NCBI GenBank assembly: GCA_025352695.1
Contig: JANXSK010000234.1
Coordinates: 1-43,869 of the forward strand
Source of the DNA: Ferruginibacter sp.
GTDB taxonomy: Bacteria; Bacteroidota; Bacteroidia; Chitinophagales; Chitinophagaceae
Length of the DNA: 43,869 nucleotides
Reading direction: 5' to 3'
Position numbers and translations under genes: made by a program. This document shows positions 18,221 through 26,183 of the stretch, piece after piece. How positions within the stretch are numbered: the stretch's first letter is position 1; every line of letters starts with the position of its first letter. A model generated the notes under the pieces. It searched no databases. It was given only the letters and a program-made list of their open reading frames with translations, and was not told the DNA's origin.

Positions 18221-19216
18221 TTAAATCCCTTTTTCATTTTTTTCAGTTTGCCATAAATGGCTAATATCTACAGCAATATGGCTATTAAGCTTATCCAATT
18301 CTAAAATAGTTACATTTTTTTTATTATTGCGGTGGTACATCGGGGCAAATTTAGCACCAATTACCAATTCTTTTAAAGTATAAGATGAACGTGCAGCAAC
18401 GGTATTGCTAAACATATCGTCAAATGCTTTTAAAAATATCAGTATCTCACCTTTTGAATTAGCAAAGTCATCTGCAGTAAATTTATAAAAGGGGCTTTTT
18501 TCAGTGATGGGATGAACAATCGTCCAGCTTAATGTAAGTGCATTTACTTTTTCATACTCAAGATCCAGCAAAAAGAATTGGTTTTTAGTAGATCCATTTT
18601 CTTCAATAATAATTCCCGCAGTTACCTTCGCTTCTGCATCAAGCAGGCTATTATTTTTATAAGGTGCCACCCTAATCATAATTGCCAGTCCATTGTTAAA
18701 GGGCGCAAGCACAGCGTTTTCACTAAAACGCAGGTAAGCTTTTGGTTTAGAGAAGCGTCCATAAAAAAGACCTGTTGCAATGGCAAAACTTAGTAACCCT
18801 ATCAAGGCTTCAAAGGCAGCAACAGTACTGGTTGTAATGCCTTTAGGACTAATACGGCCATATCCCACTGTAGTAAATGTTTGGGCACTAAAAAAGTAGG
18901 CCTCTCCAATTTTTTCTGCTGTTGAAGTTGCAGTAATTCCTTCCAGGTGTTCAATACCAATTGAATAATAAACAGCAGCAAAAAGTAAATTAGCAAGTAT
19001 ATAAAATAAAAAAAGAATGGATAAAAATTTCCAACGGGGCATTTGTAATAAGGTATGATACAAACTGATTCGTTCAAAATAGTTCATCCCCCTTTTTTCA
19101 ATATTAGGACGTCCATCCTTATTAATAAATCGTCCGCCATAATCGGAATTATTAATACCAAAACCAGTATTAATTTGCGCTGTAGCTTCTGTATTGATTT
19201 TACGTAATATCGACAT
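18221..19216 (-). CDS. Inward-rectifier potassium channel (KirBac type)
   Basis: A 331-residue channel subunit. Two membrane helices (about residues 66-88 and 132-152) flank the pore helix and selectivity filter TFTTVGYGRISPKG (TVGYG at 116-120). The C-terminal half is the cytoplasmic immunoglobulin-like Kir domain, with conserved stretches such as KPKAYLRFSENAVLAPFNNG and the LMIRVA-like NGLAIMIRVAPYKNN. Length and layout match KirBac proteins. It passes K+ across the inner membrane as a tetramer. Its stop is only 18 bases from that of lptD, convergent; no strong hairpin separates them. The upstream side shares an intergenic region with the radical SAM operon. Confidence 0.93.
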   Translation of the reverse strand: MSILRKINTEATAQINTGFGINNSDYGGRFINKDGRPNIEKRGMNYFERISLYHTLLQMPRWKFLSILFLFYILANLLFAAVYYSIGIEHLEGITATSTAEKIGEAYFFSAQTFTTVGYGRISPKGITTSTVAAFEALIGLLSFAIATGLFYGRFSKPKAYLRFSENAVLAPFNNGLAIMIRVAPYKNNSLLDAEAKVTAGIIIEENGSTKNQFFLLDLEYEKVNALTLSWTIVHPITEKSPFYKFTADDFANSKGEILIFLKAFDDMFSNTVAARSSYTLKELVIGAKFAPMYHRNNKKNVTILELDKLNSHIAVDISHLWQTEKNEKGI

Positions 19217-19279
19217 AAAATATTTAACTTTTTAGAGCCTGACAATTATAATAACAATCAGTACTAACTGCAATTTATT

Positions 19280-19287
19280 TATGTTTG
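19280..19287 (+). promoter_or_regulatory. Candidate -7 box of the radical SAM/flippase operon
   Basis: TATGTTTG, a perfect TAnnTTTG match, 48 bases before the first gene of the operon. No clear -33 TTG is seen at the usual distance. Confidence 0.4.
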
Positions 19288-19335
19288 TATTAATTTTCAA
19301 TTAATTTAAATAAAACAAGGGCATATAAAAAAACT

Positions 19336-20430
19336 ATGTTAGCTGCAGGAAAAATATTTCTTAAAAAAATAAAACATTTACCTAAAGAGAAACTTAAAGA
19401 AAGAATCTTTTTAGGAGTAAAAAAATACATTAATGATTACCCCTATTTTATCAGTATCCAGACAGTAAGCGCCTGTAATCTAAAATGCAAACATTGCTTT
19501 ATAAACGATTATCAAACAGACATTCATGATGGTATCACCAAGATTATGAAGTTTGAAGAATTTGTGTTGTTTGCAGAAAGATTGCGGCCAATGATTCAAA
19601 AAGCTTCTTACATTACCTTTTCTACTTTTGAAGCTATTATGAACAAGAACTTGATTAAAATGATGGATGTTATATTGGATATCAATCCTAAAATGCAATT
19701 CCCTTTTTTATCCAATACCATGTTGATAACAAAAGAAAAAATTGATGAATTGTGTAACTATCCAATATCTGAAGTAAATATTTCTTTAGATGGATATACA
19801 AAAAATACAGTAGAAGATTTTAAAACAGAAGTGAATTTTGAAAAGATCATTCATACGATTAAGCTATTTAAAAATTCTACGTTAAAAAATAAAATAGCGG
19901 TAACATTTGTAGCACATAAAAATAATATAGCCGAACTTCCGGAATATGTAAATTTTGTATACCAGTTGGGTGTAAAACAAATTTATGTAAGTAACATACT
20001 TACTTTTACCCCGGCATTGGCAGGGATGGAATTATACACCAAAGAAGGCAATGATGCAGCGCAGCAATTGTTTGAACTGGCAATAAAAAGTGCAAAAAAT
20101 AACGGACAAATTATTAATGTGCCTCGTCTTAAACCCGAACAGTTGGGTTGCCAGGCTGTAGAAACATTTTTTATTGATATTAATGGAAATGTGGCGCCGT
20201 GCGATTTTTTGGGCGTAACAACGCCATTTACTTTGTGGGGAAAAACAATGCAAAATCCACCAATACTTTATGGTAATATTTTAAAAGACGATCCCATACA
20301 AATTTATAGAAACCCCGACTTTAAGGCCTTTAGAAGAAAGCACCAGTTAGGCAAAGAATTACCCGATGCATGCAAAAATTGTATTGATGCTTACGGGTTA
20401 ATGTGTAGTAACCGAATTATACACAATTAA
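19336..20430 (+). CDS. Radical SAM/SPASM-domain protein
   Basis: A 364-residue iron-sulfur enzyme. The radical SAM cluster motif CNLKCKHC (C47, C51, C54) binds the 4Fe-4S centre that splits S-adenosylmethionine. The SISLDG-like stretch VNISLDGYTKNTVEDF is the usual core-barrel strand. The C-terminal third has cysteines in GCQAVETFFIDINGNVAPCDF and CKNCIDAYGLMC, a SPASM/twitch-type auxiliary cluster region. The substrate cannot be read from the sequence. It heads an operon with a flippase, a glycosyltransferase and a methyltransferase, with a 12-base gap to the next gene, so a nucleotide-sugar or glycan substrate is more likely than a peptide; no precursor-peptide gene is seen next to it. Confidence 0.9.
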   Translation: MLAAGKIFLKKIKHLPKEKLKERIFLGVKKYINDYPYFISIQTVSACNLKCKHCFINDYQTDIHDGITKIMKFEEFVLFAERLRPMIQKASYITFSTFEAIMNKNLIKMMDVILDINPKMQFPFLSNTMLITKEKIDELCNYPISEVNISLDGYTKNTVEDFKTEVNFEKIIHTIKLFKNSTLKNKIAVTFVAHKNNIAELPEYVNFVYQLGVKQIYVSNILTFTPALAGMELYTKEGNDAAQQLFELAIKSAKNNGQIINVPRLKPEQLGCQAVETFFIDINGNVAPCDFLGVTTPFTLWGKTMQNPPILYGNILKDDPIQIYRNPDFKAFRRKHQLGKELPDACKNCIDAYGLMCSNRIIHN

Positions 20431-20442
20431 GCTGTACAAATT

Positions 20443-21777
20443 ATGGATGCAGCCCTCAGCAACAAAAATTATAGCTTTAAACAAAAATTGTTGGCAGGCA
20501 TTATTTGGAGAGGCATCAATGTATTGGTTGCTTTTATTTTTAATGCCTTATTTGTAAGGCAAATTGGAGCAGCATCTAGCGGCGCTTTTTTTTATTTATT
20601 AAATAATTTATTTTTTTTGATATTGTTTTTAGGCGTAGGCTTAGAGAGTGGCATTAGTTATTATAATGCCCGTAAAGAACAAAGTGTTTCCTACTTTTTT
20701 AGCATTAGTCTTATTTGGAGCATGGTTGGTGCATCTTTGTTTTTTTTTATCATTCATATTATTCCTGATAAGCTTATGCCTACTGAGAATAGGCATTTGT
20801 TTTTAACTTTGTATGTTTTTGGTTCAATGCTAAATAGTTTTTTGAGTGCTATTTATTTTACAAATCACAATAGCAAAACGCCGAATATTTTAGCGGCACT
20901 TACAAGTGTTATTTTGATTTTATTATTGCCAAACATGCCATGGATAAATAAAAGTATTTCGTTTGTAGTGTATATAAATATTTATTTGTGTTTAGTAATA
21001 TTGGCACCGCTTATTTTGGCAGCTCTACTATTTAAAAGCGGAATTAAATTTTCTTTATCTTATTTTAAAATCAATACAATTAGGCCATTACTTTTATTTA
21101 GTTTTCATTCGTTCATTATTGGATTGTTATATAATTTATTGCAACGCAGCGATTATTGGATAGTAAAAAAGCTCTGTTCTATTTCGGATGCAGGCAATTA
21201 TTTTCAGGCAACTAAAGTAATGCAGTTATTATTGATATTACCAGTATTAGCTTCCTTTTCATTGTATCCAATAGTTGTACAATCAATTCAGAAAAATGAA
21301 AATAGCAACGACCAAATTGAAACTACAGATAGAATATTGAAATTGATAGGCTTATATTTTTTTATTGCATTTTTGTTAAGTCTTGCTGTAATAATAACTG
21401 GTTACTGGTTTTTTCCTTTTTTATATGGTTTATCATTTAGTAAAATGTATTTAATAACGCTTTTACTAATTCCAGGATTAATTTTTTTTGCAGGTACTTT
21501 TCCTCTAACAACATTTTTTTCGGGCAAAAACGAAAATATTACTACCATTATTTTTTTAAGTATTGCAATTGGGGTGATGCTTATTTGCAATGTAATTTTA
21601 ACTCCCAGGTTTTTTATTTACGGAGCTGCTATTAGTAGTTCAGTTGCAAATTTTTTTTATTTCGTTTTTTTATTTCGTAAATTTTTAAAACAAAATATCT
21701 TGATTTTTAGCACACAAATATTTTGGGATATTTTTAAAATAAAAGTCATTTTAAAAAGTTTAGTTAATGTAAAATGA
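20443..21777 (+). CDS. Wzx-like polysaccharide/lipid-linked glycan flippase
   Basis: A 444-residue integral membrane protein with about 12-14 hydrophobic segments and little else. The start FKQKLLAGIIWRGINVLVAF and the AxSSGAFFYLL-type segment (GAASSGAFFYLLNNLFF) resemble the polysaccharide biosynthesis (MATE/MOP superfamily) flippases that turn undecaprenyl-linked glycans to the periplasmic face. It overlaps the following glycosyltransferase gene by 4 bases (ATGA), showing translational coupling. In this operon it is the step that would export the product. The superfamily is clear; the cargo is unknown. Confidence 0.85.
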   Translation: MDAALSNKNYSFKQKLLAGIIWRGINVLVAFIFNALFVRQIGAASSGAFFYLLNNLFFLILFLGVGLESGISYYNARKEQSVSYFFSISLIWSMVGASLFFFIIHIIPDKLMPTENRHLFLTLYVFGSMLNSFLSAIYFTNHNSKTPNILAALTSVILILLLPNMPWINKSISFVVYINIYLCLVILAPLILAALLFKSGIKFSLSYFKINTIRPLLLFSFHSFIIGLLYNLLQRSDYWIVKKLCSISDAGNYFQATKVMQLLLILPVLASFSLYPIVVQSIQKNENSNDQIETTDRILKLIGLYFFIAFLLSLAVIITGYWFFPFLYGLSFSKMYLITLLLIPGLIFFAGTFPLTTFFSGKNENITTIIFLSIAIGVMLICNVILTPRFFIYGAAISSSVANFFYFVFLFRKFLKQNILIFSTQIFWDIFKIKVILKSLVNVK

Positions 21778-22688
21778 GTCAAATAAAAGTTTATATAGGT
21801 TGTTGTAAAACAGATTTTTATTTACTTAGAAGTTGTATAGCAAGTATACGTTATTGGAATAAGGAGGTGCCTGTTTATTTACTTAAAGATTTTTCAAAAG
21901 GAGATTTTGATACATGTGAATTAGAAAAGATTTTTAATACAGCTGTTGTAAAAACAACCTATAAAAAACTTGGTGGTTACATGAAGCTGCAGCCATATCT
22001 GGAACATCTGGATGAACAGATTTTTTTACAGGATGCAGATATGGTATGGCTTGGCGATATGATGCAAGTTTTTAAAAATATAAGTAGTGATATTGCAGTA
22101 CAAATTTATAATCCCAAAGACATGGATGCAGAATTAAATCGCTGGTATTTTAATACTGAAAAACTTAAAAAGTATTACCCTGATTATAAATACCCTGGTT
22201 TTGTATTTAACTGCGGAAGTATATTCATTAATAACAATTTATTTAGTAAAAGCGATTTTAATGATATAATTATTTGGAAGGAGTTTGCCACGCCAAAACA
22301 CGACAAGGTGTTTCTTTGTGAGGATCAGGGAATAGTAAATTATGTGGTATCTAAAAAGTATAATAAAAAGGTACTTACAATTGCTAATATAAATTTTCAA
22401 ATACGATCAGAATCAGAAGAAGCCAACTTATACAGCCTTGAAAAAATAAAAATAAAAGATCCCAAAAATGTGATGGTGCATTGGTTGGGTAGTAAAAACG
22501 GACTTAATAGTTTTTGTGCTGCAAAGCACTTACTTCGTTTTTATGAAAAACAATATTACAAACAAATTGCAGGCGGAGAATTAAAAATGTTTATTGATAG
22601 GTTTAGCAGAACATTGAGATATTTTGATAGATTTATTTATGAATTAGCTAAGAAAATTTATTACGTTTTTATTCCATCAAAAAAATGA
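21774..22688 (+). CDS. Glycosyltransferase, GT-A-type fold
   Basis: A 304-residue cytosolic protein. The DxD-like segment QDADMVWLGDM (about residues 83-93), the later FNCGSIFINN and CEDQGIVNYV segments, and MVHWLGSKNG form the pattern of retaining GT-A glycosyltransferases such as GT8-like enzymes that use nucleotide-sugar donors. The exact CAZy family is uncertain. Start and stop overlap those of both neighbours by 4 bases, so it is translated together with the flippase and methyltransferase. It probably adds one sugar to the glycan carried by the flippase; donor and acceptor are not evident. Confidence 0.78.
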   Translation: MSQIKVYIGCCKTDFYLLRSCIASIRYWNKEVPVYLLKDFSKGDFDTCELEKIFNTAVVKTTYKKLGGYMKLQPYLEHLDEQIFLQDADMVWLGDMMQVFKNISSDIAVQIYNPKDMDAELNRWYFNTEKLKKYYPDYKYPGFVFNCGSIFINNNLFSKSDFNDIIIWKEFATPKHDKVFLCEDQGIVNYVVSKKYNKKVLTIANINFQIRSESEEANLYSLEKIKIKDPKNVMVHWLGSKNGLNSFCAAKHLLRFYEKQYYKQIAGGELKMFIDRFSRTLRYFDRFIYELAKKIYYVFIPSKK

Positions 22689-23554
22689 ATCTATCAATAA
22701 ATTGCCTTTTTTGTAATAGTAATAAAACTGTTGCTACTAAACAATTACCTATATATTTCAATTCTAAAACGTTTATTTGGAACAAATGTGAAAATTGCAA
22801 ACTTCTTTTTTTATTTCCTCATTTAAGTGATAGTGATAAGGAGGCGATGTATAAATTAAGTTACCATACAACTTATTATTTTAATTATAACGAGCGTTAT
22901 TACAAACAGCTGGAAATAATTAAATCATTTGAAAAAATAAGCTTTCTTGATTTTGGTTGTGGCGACGCCGGATTATTATTTTTTTTACTAAAAAGTAACT
23001 ATGAAGTTACCGGAGTAGAGTATGATAATGCCCTGATTGAAATTTTAACTTCTAAATTTAATAAAATAAATTTTATTCAGGAATGCTTGTTTTGGGAAAC
23101 TTCAGCCACCTATGATATCATTCATCTGGGTGATGTATTAGAACATTTAAGTAATCCTGCAGATCTTATGAATCGGCTAAAAAAATATTTAAAACCTGAC
23201 GGCTTATTTTTTGTTGAAGGACCGTTGGAATGCAATCCCAGCTTTGGTTATTATTTTAGAAAGAGCACTTATTTTTTTAGAAATATAATAAACAGGGAAT
23301 CTTTGAGAGTTAAAATTCCTTACCATATTACTTACAGCAATGCTAACAATCAACAATTATTTTTTGATGGGCAACATTTAGAAAAAATTATTTTTAAGGT
23401 AGAAGAAGCAGGATGGCCCTATATTGATAAAATGGTAGAAATAAAATCCCCTTGGTTATTATTGCAATATTTCGTTTCCAAAATTTCTATTTTCTTTTCT
23501 TTCTTCTTTTCTTGCTGGGGAAACAGATTTATTTATATCGGCAAACAAAAGTAA
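22685..23554 (+). CDS. Class I SAM-dependent methyltransferase with N-terminal zinc ribbon
   Basis: A 289-residue protein. The N-terminus has two CxxC knuckles (CLFC at residues 7-10 and CENC about 30 residues later), a zinc-ribbon type often seen on glycan and nucleotide-sugar methyltransferases. The Rossmann core follows with motif I FLDFGCGDAG (about residue 82) and the post-motif DVLEHLSNPADLMNRLKKYL with LKPDGLFFVEGP. A hydrophobic aromatic C-terminus (SIFFSFFFSCW) may bring it to the membrane. It is the last gene of the operon, followed by a terminator hairpin. A role in methylating a sugar of the operon's glycan is an inference from context. Confidence 0.85.
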   Translation: MNLSINCLFCNSNKTVATKQLPIYFNSKTFIWNKCENCKLLFLFPHLSDSDKEAMYKLSYHTTYYFNYNERYYKQLEIIKSFEKISFLDFGCGDAGLLFFLLKSNYEVTGVEYDNALIEILTSKFNKINFIQECLFWETSATYDIIHLGDVLEHLSNPADLMNRLKKYLKPDGLFFVEGPLECNPSFGYYFRKSTYFFRNIINRESLRVKIPYHITYSNANNQQLFFDGQHLEKIIFKVEEAGWPYIDKMVEIKSPWLLLQYFVSKISIFFSFFFSCWGNRFIYIGKQK

Positions 23555-23671
23555 ATGAGCCTATTTCATTAAAAAGCAAGTTATTTTTTAGTTATTATCT
23601 TTATAATACAATTTAATAAGAAAACTTGCGTTTAATAATTGGTTTTTCATAGGATATTGGATTTTAATGCG

Positions 23672-23700
23672 GGCTGGATTTCTATCCGGCCTTATTTTTT
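23672..23700 (+). terminator. Terminator of the radical SAM/glycan operon
   Basis: An eight-pair stem GGCTGGAT/ATCCGGCC (one T-G pair), loop TTCT, followed by TTATTTTTT. It lies about 120 bases after the methyltransferase stop and before the convergent FUSC gene. Confidence 0.75.
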
Positions 23701-23780
23701 CCTTTATCTCAACTTTCACTCATTATTGATTTTATCAATCACATTTGTAGCACCAGATTTTTTCTTTTATAATTTTTCTT

Positions 23781-25928
23781 CTAAAGGGCACCGATTGGTA
23801 AATTTTTTTTTACAATTTGTTCTGTAATTTTTCCAATATCAGTTGTTACTTTATAAATAAAATTAACTTGTTCGGTTAACTGTTTATCTTTCTTGTCTAT
23901 ATGATTATGGATTGTTGTGGGTACAATTATTTCCTGTAAATAATTGTTATCTAATTGAATTAAACTTTTCCTGAGGATGGCGATTGATTTTTTTACAAGT
24001 AGCATTACTTCTTTAGAATATTGGCTAGGCACTTTGCTAATCATACTTGCAGTAAGGCTTGCAATATTACTTGATAACACATGGTTTAAAACTACAAATT
24101 CATAAATTTCCTGGCTATTGCGTTGCTTACTTTTCGGTTCTGATAGCATACGTTGAAATGCTGCTGAAAGATTGGCGGTACTTACATATAATTCTTTTCT
24201 TACAAGTTTATATTCTAGTAGTGGATTGTTAATTCCCGAAAAAAATGCAGCTAGTTGTTGTAAATAATTTTGATTCGCTTGTAGCACCTTCACCATATAA
24301 CTTTCTAATTGAACTGACTCCCAGTGCGGAAAAAGAAAATAGCTTCCCATAAATGCCAGTATGGAAGCGATAGCTGTATCAAGTAAACGCTCCTCTGCAA
24401 TATTTACAGAACCCACTCCCAATAAGTTGAAGAGTATGATAATATAAGGCGTCATAAAAATTACTGTAACTATATAATTTACCCGGAAAAAAGTGTAGGT
24501 AACGAGCATAAAAAAAATAATTACTCCAAAAAGAAGTGTTCGGTCGTGAATAAAATAAATAATCAGTAAACCTATTATTCCACCGGCAATAGTGCCAAAT
24601 AATCTTTCCAGGTTACGTTGTTTGGTAAGGCTAAATCCAGGTTTTACAATAACAATTATAGTAAGTAATATCCAATAGCTATGGTGCGCATTAGGAAGTA
24701 ATTTGGCAATAATAAATCCTGCAATACAGGTTATCATCATTCTTAAGGAATGACGAAAAATAGCAGAGTCCAAGCCTAGGTTGTTAATGAATACGTTGCT
24801 GTTGATAACCTGGTGAGATACAAATTTTGCATAATCGGTATCTGTACTGAGATTTCTCTTTGCCAATACTCCTACCTTAAAGTAGTTCATCAGTTCATCC
24901 GATCTTTCGCCTAGGTTTCGAATGTTTACCAATATTTTTTTTAAAACAAGGTTACTGTTATTGACGTCTTCCAAAGCATCAATTTTAACCTTAAGTTTAT
25001 CCAATGCCGGTAACAATTGATATTGTTTTTTATAAAAGTTGTTAGATTGAATTGCAAGTGCAATGCGATCTATTTCATCTGCCTGATTTTGTATTATGAT
25101 AGAAATTTCACTAAGAATTCCGGTTGCAGAAAAACGTTGCCTGAGTAGCGTATAGTTGTACCAGGTTGCCATGATATTTTCGTAAAGGTCTAGAACATCG
25201 GCAAAAGTTACCAATAGTAGCTTACCGGTATCTGTAGGCTCTTTTATTAATTGCCTGTTTTTAAATAATAGTTCCCTTAATTCATCCTGTTTTTCATTTA
25301 CCACTACTTGGTGTGCCACTAGTTTTTGATACTCCTCTTTTATATCACTATTAATATTGTATAGGGCAGATTTAATTCTTAAAAAACGGGCAGTTTCATG
25401 CAGGCAGTTACCCAATAAACGTTGTGCAGGTCGATAAGGCTGTAGCTTAAAAAATATTAATGCAAAAAGTACATACCAAAATCCGCCCGCAATAACCAAT
25501 AAACTATCAAATAATACATCTATTGGGGGCGAAATCTTATCCATTCGCAGTACCATTACCAGTAGTACAGCTGTTCCAAGGGAAGCTGCCCGATTGCCGA
25601 ATACTGAAAACATCGTAAAGAAAAATGACGACAATATTATTAGTAACCCTAATAAAAAAACATTGGTATTAATAAGGCCAGTTAATAGTGTCATTAAAAA
25701 AATGAAAAGAATGCAATAAAGCATACCATTTCTTTTATGTTCAACAGGGCCGGGCCCATCAGTCATACTTACGCAAAGTGCGCCTGTGCTCATCATTAGC
25801 CCTAAATCCATTTTTCCAAATTGCGAAAAAATAACTGTAGGTAAAATAATCTCCAAGGTAATTCTTATGCCATCAGCTAGGTACTGACTAAATAAAAAAT
25901 ATTGCAGATGTTGTTTTTTTTCTGTCAT
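23781..25928 (-). CDS. FUSC/YccS-family inner-membrane protein
   Basis: A 715-residue protein with two blocks of hydrophobic segments (about residues 15-160 and 385-520), each followed by a helical cytoplasmic region. This duplicated layout is that of the FUSC/YccS/YhfK family, related to aromatic-acid efflux (AaeB) and plant aluminium-activated malate transporters. The second block holds NAHHSYWILLTIIVIVKPGFS and RLFGTIAGGIIGLL, the best-conserved signature of the family. The substrate is unknown. It lies downstream of lon, but a strong terminator lies between them, so it is probably transcribed alone; no clear promoter box is visible. Confidence 0.88.
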   Translation of the reverse strand: MTEKKQHLQYFLFSQYLADGIRITLEIILPTVIFSQFGKMDLGLMMSTGALCVSMTDGPGPVEHKRNGMLYCILFIFLMTLLTGLINTNVFLLGLLIILSSFFFTMFSVFGNRAASLGTAVLLVMVLRMDKISPPIDVLFDSLLVIAGGFWYVLFALIFFKLQPYRPAQRLLGNCLHETARFLRIKSALYNINSDIKEEYQKLVAHQVVVNEKQDELRELLFKNRQLIKEPTDTGKLLLVTFADVLDLYENIMATWYNYTLLRQRFSATGILSEISIIIQNQADEIDRIALAIQSNNFYKKQYQLLPALDKLKVKIDALEDVNNSNLVLKKILVNIRNLGERSDELMNYFKVGVLAKRNLSTDTDYAKFVSHQVINSNVFINNLGLDSAIFRHSLRMMITCIAGFIIAKLLPNAHHSYWILLTIIVIVKPGFSLTKQRNLERLFGTIAGGIIGLLIIYFIHDRTLLFGVIIFFMLVTYTFFRVNYIVTVIFMTPYIIILFNLLGVGSVNIAEERLLDTAIASILAFMGSYFLFPHWESVQLESYMVKVLQANQNYLQQLAAFFSGINNPLLEYKLVRKELYVSTANLSAAFQRMLSEPKSKQRNSQEIYEFVVLNHVLSSNIASLTASMISKVPSQYSKEVMLLVKKSIAILRKSLIQLDNNYLQEIIVPTTIHNHIDKKDKQLTEQVNFIYKVTTDIGKITEQIVKKNLPIGAL

Positions 25929-26012
25929 TTAGTAGTAAGCTACAAATTAAAACAATAAATGTTGTGAATAATAAGAAGTAAGAATGAGGTGATTTTTTTA
26001 TTTTTGAGAGGT

Positions 26013-26083
26013 TAAAAAAAATCCCACCGGGGAACCGGCGGGATATTTCTTAACCCTTAAAACAACCAACATTATTTATGTTG
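26013..26083 (-). terminator. Terminator of lon, with a second hairpin upstream
   Basis: On the minus strand a GC-rich stem ATCCCGCCGG/CCGGTGGGAT (26021-26044, one mismatch) is followed by eight T residues, a textbook rho-independent terminator about 140 bases after the lon stop. A smaller perfect hairpin, CAACAT-TATTT-ATGTTG (26067-26083), comes first in the transcript and may stabilise the 3' end. Confidence 0.82.
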
Positions 26084-26183
26084 ATACCTATACAACAATA
26101 GATACGGTAATTGGTTGAAAAGGGTTTGCTTTATATAATATTTTTTTGTTAAACTCTTAAAAGGGTATATAAACTGTTTACAT

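Noticed and set aside
18802..19077. 91-codon frame overlapping the Kir channel on the same strand
   Set aside because: It is a shifted frame of the channel's membrane region; its hydrophobicity is a by-product.
23576..23629. GCAAGTT/AACTTGC inverted repeat after the methyltransferase
   Set aside because: Seven pairs with a 40-base AT-rich loop is weak; the adjacent GC-rich hairpin at 23672 is the convincing terminator.
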